61,548 nucleotides of DNA, taken from the NCBI GenBank assembly GCA_001247695.2, contig LGRX02028897.1, positions 1 to 61,548 on the forward strand, in the 5' to 3' direction. Under the pieces are notes generated by a model, which was given only the letters and a program-made list of their open reading frames with translations, made no database searches and had not been told where the DNA came from. Source of the DNA: Cymbomonas tetramitiformis. Taxonomy: Eukaryota; Chlorophyta; Pyramimonadophyceae; Pyramimonadales; Pyramimonadaceae. Below, one piece after another: positions 43,735-50,811 of the stretch (the stretch's first letter is position 1; every line of letters starts with the position of its first letter). A program made the position numbers and the translations under genes.

Positions 43735-45244
43735 CGATGTCACCGAGGGAGAAGCTGTGGAAGCTTCCCCCAGCGCCGTGCTTGCCGCCATTTGGACAGT
43801 CGCGGGTGTCAGTGGCGCGCGTCGTCCTTCTTGCATGTAGAATTGCCGCAAAACGGGACGAAGTCGCCGCTGCCTTTGTGAAAGGCAACGCGCTTCTTCC
43901 CATGCGACTGCGACCAGTTCCCCCCAGCCGGGAGGTCACCAGCCGCAAACCGTACACCGGAGCCGCCACCCCCGTTGCCGATTTTGTTCTTGTCCGCTCT
44001 CGGGGTAAATCCCTTGCCGTTGACCTTGTCCGTCAAGATCTTCATCTGCCGCTTCACGTCGAGGATGATGGCCGTGAGGTCGGACAGCTGCAAGCTGTCA
44101 CCGTCGGTGGCCACGGCCGCTGCGGACATACAGGGTGGTAGTGTGCGTACCGGCCTGGACGTGTCGGGCGTAGCACTCGATCACCCATTGCTGCATGGTC
44201 AAGAGGTCGACGGCCGCCCGCTGCTGGTGCGTGAAGAGCCTCGACACCACCGGCGCGTAGAACACAGGATCCAGCGCCGTAATAAAGAGCTCCTTCACCT
44301 CGTCATCGTCCAAGGTGTTCCTCCTCCTTGCGGACCGCAAGGCCGCGTTGAAGTCCGTGACGGACTCCGACGGGTCGGTGTGGGCCTTGAAGCGGACGCC
44401 AAGGAGGTCCGATGTACCCTGAAAGGGTGCACCGGAGTCCAGCAGACGACGTGCGAACTCCAACAAGACCCGCTTGCCATCCAGCGGGTGCAACGCGGCC
44501 GACGCCTCGAGCCAGTCCCCCGCCGGAGAGGCGGGACACACGATGAGCTCGAGAGTTGAAAATAGCAATTTGTTGGCCTCGGAGCGGACGGCCAACGTGG
44601 AGTCCTCCAAGTCGAAAAGCGGCGCAAATAAAACGTCCTGCGCCTCGAATGCCTCGTGGAGGGCAGGCACCAGCTTCGCGAGGAGCACCTGCGCGTTGGA
44701 CTCAGTGCCGTTGAATCTCTCATGTTTCTCACGGAAACATTTCCGGATGACGTGCTTCGCTACGCTCTCGTCGAAGCGCTCACGGGTCAGTGAGCGAACT
44801 CCCGCCAAGAAAACCAGTGTGTATTGCTTATTTTTTCTTTACGGCCCGCAATCAGCAAATCCGCTGGCCCGCTTTCGGCCAATACGGCCAGTCTCCAAAA
44901 TTGCCCGCCGCAGGCGCGAAAATTTAATTTTAAGTATGGTGATATTGTAAAAATCGCATAATTTTGCATAAATTTTGGTATTTTCATATCAAACGTCACG
45001 GCCCGCATCCATATAATCCATCGGCCCGCATGCGGCCCGGAGTGGTGAGCTACGGCCCCGGGCCGGCCCGCCACGGTAAGCAATATACTCTGAAGAAAAC
45101 TGCCTGGGCGGAGTTCGCAGCGGGAACACCAGCAGGTGCCGGCGTAGCCGGTGTCACGGAATTGCGAGCGGCAGCCGAGTCGAAAATCGTCGCTAGAGAA
45201 CGTCGGCGTGCCACCATACTCGAAGTCAATCTAGTCGCAACCAT
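43735..45244 (-). pseudogene. Gag of element E, interrupted and truncated
   Basis: ATG at 45242-45244 starts VATRLTSSMVARRRSLATIF, matching the Gag of element A. After a hAT-type MITE (44815-45092) the frame continues VRSLTRERFDESVAKHVIRK and FNAALRSARRRNTLDDDEVK. A later frame holds the zinc knuckle CGNSTCKKDDARHTRDC. The two Gags are clearly homologous but diverged, so A and E are different families of one lineage. The 3' part is cut where the LINE begins. Confidence 0.8.
44815..45092. mobile_element. hAT-type MITE, 278 bp
   Basis: Ends CAGTGTGTATTGCTTA and CAGAGTATATTGCTTA form imperfect terminal inverted repeats. They are flanked by the 8-bp target duplication AAGAAAAC (44807-44814 and 45093-45100). 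8-bp duplications and CAG-type ends are typical of hAT elements. The interior is rich in GGCCCGC blocks with no coding capacity. Removal rejoins the Gag frame (AVF and LAGVRSL) in line with element A. Confidence 0.85.
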
Positions 45245-45630
45245 GATAAAAGAGACTGTAGAGACGAAGTGAGGGAAAATGGGACGAGGTGCGGAAGGAG
45301 CGGCGGCCAAAAGTCGTAACGCGGCTGTCGAGGAAAGCAAGGGAAAGCTGTGGCGTAAAAAACTCCCCACGTGCATGTGGATGCAGAGTGACGCGGCCAA
45401 GGAAAGTGGTGTCGGATCCGACCAAAATTTCCAACGTCAGCCAACGCGTAGTGAGGAAAATGAAGTCCGACTCGTGCACAAGCTTCCCGTAAATCCAATC
45501 AACCAGACATCAGCTAGGCCATACTGCTCCGCCGCGCCCCTAGTGGAGCCCCTCACTCCATCTCAAGCGTCGTTGTTTAGCCAGACATGGCTAAAATTCG
45601 CAGTGTCAAAAAAATGCGTGGGTCCAAACC

Positions 45631-45814
45631 TGTTGGATATACCCCTAAGACCCGGGATATATTCACTCAGTGATAGTTTTCATCTCAGAATGTAATAAAG
45701 TTTATAAGTTAACCCGTTATATGGGCATAAACAGTTAGGGTTCTGGTTCGGGTGACAGTCACAAACACTACTACGGGAAGGGTCACATAATCAGGCGGTG
45801 TGACTATTCCAGCA
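45631..45814 (-). repeat. 5' LTR of element E (184 bp)
   Basis: Partner of 23012-23192, differing by a 3-bp indel and a few substitutions. On the minus strand it is followed by GGTTTGGACCCACGC, where the TGGACCC portion is a likely primer-binding site; element A has GGTTTGGCCCCACTT at the same place. Confidence 0.88.
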
Positions 45815-46562
45815 ATTCTTCCTGTGGTTATTCTTCTGGGTCTTCTTAACTCCCATGCTGGAATCTCCGGCGTTTCCGCGTGTCAAATCGACCGATTTAC
45901 CCCCCACAAACGCCCATTCGGACCCCTTAGACACCCCCTATCAAGGCATTCGATAGCTCAAAATGTGCCTAACGATGCCAAGAAGAACTTGGTTGCAAGC
46001 ACGAACACGTATGGCTTTCATATGCACCAAGAAGCAACGGTCTAGCCGACCATGCCGTAGAAACTCCAAATGCCATAACAGCATAGGACTTAAATTTCTA
46101 AACGGACAAGCAGAGCTTTTGTTTAGTGTGACGACCACTAGCTGAGATGGGATTCCTACTCTCCGATGGGTTTTGTTGAGTGAGTGATGACCACTTGCGC
46201 GGACAGCTGGACAACTTCGTAAGCCGGGCTTTTCAGGCAGTTAAGACCTCTTTTTATAAGTTCGCAATCCATCGTCCACAGCTAAGCCGACAGGCAGCTC
46301 CGATCAATTTTACATCTTAGCCCATGAGCAGACAGGCGGCACTGACGTTACGGCTGCTGACCACTAGCCGGCAGGAATTAGGCTTAGATTGGTATGCCGC
46401 GTGAGATGAGCAACCTACCTGTGATTAATCTTGCCGTACTCTTTTCATTCCTTACACTTGTGATCTGCTAGCCACTAGACTTAACATTCTCATTAGATGT
46501 GAACTCTAGTAGCTAGGGTGGTGACTTTCACAAGCTGTAGATTCACCTCAGATGAGGTGGTG
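45815..46562 (+). pseudogene. Element C, 3' part with rest of membrane protein and 3' region
   Basis: The frame from 22990 resumes here with PVVILLGLLNSHAG, completing a hydrophobic helix, and runs to a stop at 46043-46045 (tail HMHQEATV). The following 500 bp match the 3' region of element B (21250-21698) in blocks such as CTAAGCCGACAGGCAG and AACTCTAGTAGCTAGGGTGG. It ends with the hairpin CACCTC-AGAT-GAGGTG just before the LTR. Confidence 0.7.
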
Positions 46563-46740
46563 TGCTGGAATTGGCACAATGACATGTTCGTACTGTCACG
46601 TGTCCGGCATATCCGGTGTGTCATCTTCGGTGACTTTGCTTGTGTCAGTCTAAGTATTTATTCCCGTATGTTATCGATTCTTGAGTTCGTTCTATCTCGC
46701 CGGGAGCGTTCTCCCCGTGGCTGTTGTGCTGTTTCCAACA
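46563..46740 (+). repeat. 3' LTR of element C (178 bp)
   Basis: Starts TGCTGGAATTGGCAC and ends GTTTCCAACA. Its right half is closer to the truncated LTR of B (19961-20098) than to the middle LTR, in keeping with exchange in a tandem LTR array. Confidence 0.75.
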
Positions 46741-46930
46741 GGCTTGCCCTGCGGTGCCGCCCTAGTTTTAGTGCAAAATGGTGTTATATAAGGTTGTCGA
46801 AAGTGGCCCCGTGTAGGGGGGGGCTGGGGCTGATTGGTTGAGGTGACTAATCTGGCCGCATAGGCCGAATCACTTCGATTCAAGCGGCGTGTAAAGTATC
46901 CCAAGATGCTAGAGGGTTGCCGAAATAAAG
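46741..46930. repeat. Diverged copy of the right-end satellite
   Basis: TTAGTGCAAAATGGT, CACTTCGATTCAAGCGGCG and GGGTTGCCGAAATAAAG match in order TCTAGTGCAAAAGGTTG, CGCTTCGATTCGTGCGGCG and GTGGCGAAATAATA of the satellite at 59755-61548. It places elements A and copia inside a former satellite region. Confidence 0.6.
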
Positions 46931-47525
46931 TGCTGGATGTGACACACCGACAGTTTAATCTGTCACTTGTCACTTCCTAAAGTAGGCTGGGTGACCGTCA
47001 CCAGTAGTCGGGAACTCCCGTTAGTATTTATGTGTATCTCTCTTTTATAAAACTGACTTTTACCGGTCTGATCCCGAAACCCTTAACTCAGGGTTTATTT
47101 CCAGTTATCCGATATATTCACTCCGAACTATATATCTGACAGGTTTGGCCCCACTTACGCTTTATTTAGCCACTGCGACACCGCCGAGATGATTGGCTAA
47201 AGCCGGACGCTTGGGATGGAGTGAGGCGCTCCGCGCGTGGGAGTGCCGGCAGTCGCGGGTATGGCCTAAGTTTTGTGGGTTGATTTACGGCGAGCTGTAG
47301 GCCTTTGAGGACATTTTTCTACGGGACTTAACGTTGGATTGGTTTACGTATTCTGGTTGGTCACCACACCGTTTCGTATCGGCCGCCATCTACCACACGA
47401 CTTCTCGGAATTCCTGCTCTCTCACGGCAGCCGTATCGACGACCCGCCACATTTCTTGGCCGCCCAAGACTTCCGCATTTTTTCACGTCTTCTTGCCTCA
47501 CTCCAACCCTGTAGTCTTCTTCATC

Positions 47526-48992
47526 ATGGTCGCTTCTACGAGATCCACGGCTAGCATAGCGAGTCGCCGCCGCACATTAAGCACGATTTTTGATTCCGTT
47601 GCTGCCAGGCAAGCCAACACAGCCGCGACTCCGCCAGCAGTACAGCCGCCCGCTAATTCGGCGGGGGCTACATTTTTGGCGTCGGTACGAACTTTGCAGC
47701 GGGAGCATTTCGACATGAAGATCTCCAAGCACGTTCAACGCAAGTTGTTCGAGGGCAAGGTTGGGAGATTTTCCGGTGCGGAATCCCACGCGGCGGCCCT
47801 CTTCACGAGAATGGTCTCTGCGCTGCACACGGCATTCGTCACTGAGGACATCGGTTTCGCTCCGCTCTTCACGCTGGACGACGCTACTTTGGCGGTCCGA
47901 GTGGAGGCCAACAATTTATTGTTCTCCACACTCGAGCTGCTGGTGGACCCCTCCTCGCCGGCAGCGGACTGGATGGACTCGTCCCACGCCAGCTTTTCAG
48001 GGGACGGTAAGCGTGTTCTACTCGAGTTCGCTCGTCGCATGATCCCTGTTGGTGACCCCTTCCAGGGGCAAGCGGACATGTTGGGCGTCCGCATCTCTGC
48101 GGGCGTGGACCCGCATGGCCCGATCGAGGACTTCAACGCCGCGCTCAAGGCAGCGAGGGCAAGGGCAACCCTCATGGACGAGGACGTGAAGTCCCTTTTC
48201 ATCAAAGCCCTCGACGCCACCTTCTACCAGCCGGTGGTGTCCCGCTTGCTCCTTCACGACCAACGGGCCGCCCACGACCTCCTCACTATCCAGCAATGGG
48301 TACGTGAGTGCTACGGCGAGCACGTGCGGGCGGGCACCGCCACCGCATCCGCGCACCGGTACTCCCACGGCACGCATTTCATGGAGAAGGACATCGGTGA
48401 TTCGGGCGCGACGGGTGAGATCGCGGACTTGCGGACGATGGTCCTCGACTTAAAGCGACAATTGGCCGCCTTCCTCGTCACCGCCGGGTCCGAACCGTCT
48501 CCGCGGGGATTTACTCCTCGCGCAGACAAGCCGGACCGCCGCATCAAGACCCGCTTCGCGGCCTCGCCCCTCCCCAAGGAGGGAAATTGGTCTCAATCCG
48601 TCTCCAAGAAGGTGGCCTTCCATCGCGACACCGGTGCGACCGTCCCGTACTGCCAGAATCAGGTGTGCGCTAAGGGGAAGGCGCGGCATTGGCATCGGGA
48701 CTGCCCGAACGGGGGCAGGACCGGGCTCTCGGCCTACGCCTTCGCTGAGGAGGCCGAGAACTCCGTGCTAGCCGCGAAGTTCCAACACGCCATCGACCGC
48801 GACGACCCCGTGGAGTTCGACGCCCTTTGCGTGCTTGCGGGCGGGAAGCCGGAGGTCTTCACCGATCTTTCCGCATGCTCTTTCTGCGAGGAGGACGGTG
48901 AGGCCCTCGTGTCCGCCGTCGCCGAGTTCTCTGAGATGGCACGCACGGCTGGGGCTTCGACATTCACCGTCAACACCTTCACTGCCGACTAG
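47526..48992 (+). CDS. Gag of element A
   Basis: 488 residues from the ATG at 47526; the open frame extends further upstream but matches element E's Gag only from here. A helical N half (LATIFDSVAAR-like start, ESHAAALFTRMVSALHTAF, LLLHDQRAAHDLLTIQQWV) is followed by a basic linker (PRGFTPRADKPDRRIKTRF) and a zinc knuckle CQNQVCAKGKARHWHRDC. An acidic C terminus follows with another Cys pair (LSACSFCEEDGEAL). The frame is intact although its host element lacks pol, so particle formation must rely on another element. It ends at a single TAG, and the frame stays open after it. Confidence 0.82.
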   Translation: MVASTRSTASIASRRRTLSTIFDSVAARQANTAATPPAVQPPANSAGATFLASVRTLQREHFDMKISKHVQRKLFEGKVGRFSGAESHAAALFTRMVSALHTAFVTEDIGFAPLFTLDDATLAVRVEANNLLFSTLELLVDPSSPAADWMDSSHASFSGDGKRVLLEFARRMIPVGDPFQGQADMLGVRISAGVDPHGPIEDFNAALKAARARATLMDEDVKSLFIKALDATFYQPVVSRLLLHDQRAAHDLLTIQQWVRECYGEHVRAGTATASAHRYSHGTHFMEKDIGDSGATGEIADLRTMVLDLKRQLAAFLVTAGSEPSPRGFTPRADKPDRRIKTRFAASPLPKEGNWSQSVSKKVAFHRDTGATVPYCQNQVCAKGKARHWHRDCPNGGRTGLSAYAFAEEAENSVLAAKFQHAIDRDDPVEFDALCVLAGGKPEVFTDLSACSFCEEDGEALVSAVAEFSEMARTAGASTFTVNTFTAD

Positions 48993-49844
48993 CCGGTGGT
49001 GTCGGAGCCGCATGCACACTCCCCGCCCGCGTCGGTTGGATCCGAGGAGGAATGGACCGGTCCGCCGAACCCCTTCTGCCCTCCCGTCACCCGCACGTTT
49101 GCCGATTTCATTGAGAGCACGGGGGTTGCATTGGGGGCGCCCGACGAGCCGGACCAGAACATGAATTTGCTCTCCGCGGTTGAGGAGCCGGAGCGCGTGA
49201 TGAACTACGAGCCCGCGGCCTACGCCACGGGCGACGATGACGACGGGGTTGCCTCGGTGGCACTGCCGCGGCCACGGTACGGCTGTGGGAACGGCATTCC
49301 GAGGTTCGGAAGGTCTCCTCTCACTTCCTTCTTGGTGTGTGCGCTCTTTGTGATTTGTGCCACCGCCGCGCCGCACGCCGTTGCCGGTGTCGGTGGTGCC
49401 GATGCGCGCACATGCACGGCCCCACCGGTCGGTGGTGCTACGTTGACTGCCTCGGCGGTCCCAACTACGGGAACTTCGCCGACTGCAATGCTTCGTAACG
49501 ATCTTGGCGACGCGTTGAGTGGTGCGAGCACGGCTGCTATTCCGCCACATCGACAGACGCGGTATCGGGAGCTGCGGCAGGGATTCCACACTCTCCGCAA
49601 TGTCCCGCGGCCGCCATGGCTATATGACCCCGACCCTGATATGGTTCCGCCGTCACCACCTTACCCGCCACCACCGTACTCGTCCGACGACGAGGAGCCG
49701 AACTCTGGTGATCATGCGGCTGTGATCGAGGATTCAGGAATTTCTTCTACGAATGATTTACCACCGGCCCCAGAGGCCGGCAACCACTTCACCCTCACGC
49801 TGCTCCGGGCCGGACCGCCAGTCCCGCAGACCTCTAGTGGCTGA
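48993..49844 (+). CDS. Membrane-segment ORF of element A, in frame after Gag UAG
   Basis: The frame directly after the Gag stop is open for 283 codons, with no ATG needed in it near the start (first codons CCG GTG). An acidic-Pro region leads to a hydrophobic segment (SFLVCALFVICATAAPHAVA), a Gly/Thr/Ala-rich stretch, then PPYPPPPYSSDDEEP, which contains a PPxY motif, and the tail LTLLRAGPP. The same protein plan is found in F and E. The location right behind Gag suggests expression by stop readthrough as a Gag extension. It might be an Env-like or membrane-anchoring part, but no signal-cleavage or fusion features are evident. Confidence 0.7.
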   Translation, partial: PVVSEPHAHSPPASVGSEEEWTGPPNPFCPPVTRTFADFIESTGVALGAPDEPDQNMNLLSAVEEPERVMNYEPAAYATGDDDDGVASVALPRPRYGCGNGIPRFGRSPLTSFLVCALFVICATAAPHAVAGVGGADARTCTAPPVGGATLTASAVPTTGTSPTAMLRNDLGDALSGASTAAIPPHRQTRYRELRQGFHTLRNVPRPPWLYDPDPDMVPPSPPYPPPPYSSDDEEPNSGDHAAVIEDSGISSTNDLPPAPEAGNHFTLTLLRAGPPVPQTSSG

Positions 49845-50096
49845 GATTGGTCACACCGTGCCTGCCTAGAGATTAGCTATTGCTTAGCCTCCTAGATGTG
49901 CAGAGGAGCTCTCTAAATTTGAGTTGTGGTTAGGGTTTTAGCAATTAACAGCAGTATCTGTCAACCTTGCTGTGAACTGGGACCGCCCTGACCAAGAGTA
50001 CAGGCCCCCAGGTGTGCTACAGTTTCCTCATGAAGTTAAGTAGGGAGTTTGTTTGCTTCATTTCACTACTAGCTCCGGTCACCACCCTAGGTGGTG

Positions 50097-50272
50097 TGCT
50101 GGATGTGACACACCGACAGTTTAATCTGTCACTTGTCACTTCCTAAAGTAGGCTGGGTGACCGTCACCAGTAGTCGGGAACTCCCGTTAGTATTTATGTG
50201 TATCTCTCTTTTATAAAACTGACTTTTACCGGTCTGATCCCGAAACCCTTAACTCAGGGTTTATTTCCAGTT
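50097..50272 (+). repeat. 3' LTR of element A, truncated
   Basis: Identical in start and course to 46931-47106 but stops after ATTTCCAGTT. The remaining 35 bp found in the 5' LTR and in element F are absent. The next base begins the terminal repeat of the copia element, so copia probably inserted here or the junction was rearranged. The hairpin CACCACC-CTA-GGTGGTG lies just before the LTR. Confidence 0.82.
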
Positions 50273-50811
50273 TAATAGATAGTTTGAAACACATACATGG
50301 TAGAATATTCTGTATATCAGTGTTTTAATACTATCGCTGTACGCAAAAATATGAGGCTGAAACGGTGATAATATGTCTGTAAAAGATATAACATATGAGA
50401 GTAAGAGAGTCTAAATAGCTTATGCTACGTGCGCTGTGTAAAGCTGTACGAGTACGGCTACGGTAATGCTCGAGTACTCTAACACGTGGCTCGCGGTCAC
50501 TATCGCTGTGACTCGCGGTCTCTGTCGCTGTGACTCGCGGTCTCGAGCCGAATAATGCAGTCATCTGTCACATGCATCGAGGAATGTCATACAGGGGGCA
50601 GTACTATATATCTAGTCCCCCGTGACACCACCACATTCTGTGGATGTGTGTGGCAGTGGCATGGTAATGTAAGACAAGCAATATATCAATATACTCGAAG
50701 ACGGAGCAAGCATAGATCAGGCATTTGCATTGGCAAGAACTGGTCCTACTGGTGCCTCCGGGTCTTTAGAAATAGACATGCTCGCAGAGGCCCACCTTCC
50801 CTCGCCTCGGG
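50273..50811 (-). repeat. 3' end and terminal repeat of the copia element
   Basis: Holds the 3' UTR after pol, a two-to-three-fold direct repeat of about 24 bp (TCGCTGTGACTCGCGGTC, 50485-50545) and the 67-bp terminal repeat at 50273-50339. The repeat CAGCGATAGT also opens the terminal repeat when read on the minus strand. No gene is seen. Confidence 0.6.

Larger units (their letters stand above)
24661..43735 (-). mobile_element. Dualen/RandI-like LINE with dual endonucleases, decayed and interrupted
   Basis: Pieces at 43700-43242, 42610-38004, 37184-34048 and 26394-24738 follow one another in order on the minus strand. They give Ulp1-like protease, APE endonuclease, RT, PCIF1-like segment, RNase H, CCHC and restriction-like endonuclease. 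Three insertions (42621-43240, 37185-38003, 26399-34047) separate the pieces. The 3' end is a short UTR with a repeated TTTTTC tract near 24661. The 5' end abuts a broken gag at about 43735, and this looks like a 5' truncation. Several frameshifts show the copy is dead. LINEs with both APE and restriction-like endonucleases are known in green algae as Dualen/RandI. Confidence 0.75.
23012..45814 (-). mobile_element. Gag-type LTR retrotransposon E, expanded by nested insertions
   Basis: Two LTRs (23012-23192 and 45631-45814) are about 97% identical and in the same orientation. Gag lies beside the right one and the membrane-segment ORF beside the left one, both on the minus strand, so these are the 5' and 3' LTRs of one element. 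Flanking 5-mers ATTAT (23007-23011) and ATTCT (45815-45819) fit a target duplication with one change. Collapsing the element restores the reading frame of host element C. Its body is interrupted by a LINE, by an unassigned stretch 24030-24660 and by a hAT-type MITE. Confidence 0.75.
46931..50272 (+). mobile_element. Pol-less Gag/membrane-ORF LTR retrotransposon A
   Basis: 5' LTR 46931-47141 (211 bp, TGCTGG...CTGACA) and 3' LTR 50097-50272 (same start, its last 35 bp missing at the copia junction). The primer-binding region after the 5' LTR reads GGTTTGGCCCCACTT. Between the LTRs are only Gag (47526-48992) and the in-frame following membrane ORF (48993-49844). There is no protease, integrase, RT or RNase H. 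Non-autonomous Gag-only LTR elements (TR-GAG type) are known in plants; the second ORF is the unusual part. Confidence 0.8.

Noticed and set aside
46931..50272. Element A as an endogenous enveloped virus
   Set aside because: The second ORF has a hydrophobic helix, but no signal-cleavage site, fusion peptide, heptad repeats or cysteine pattern of an envelope glycoprotein, and there is no pol.
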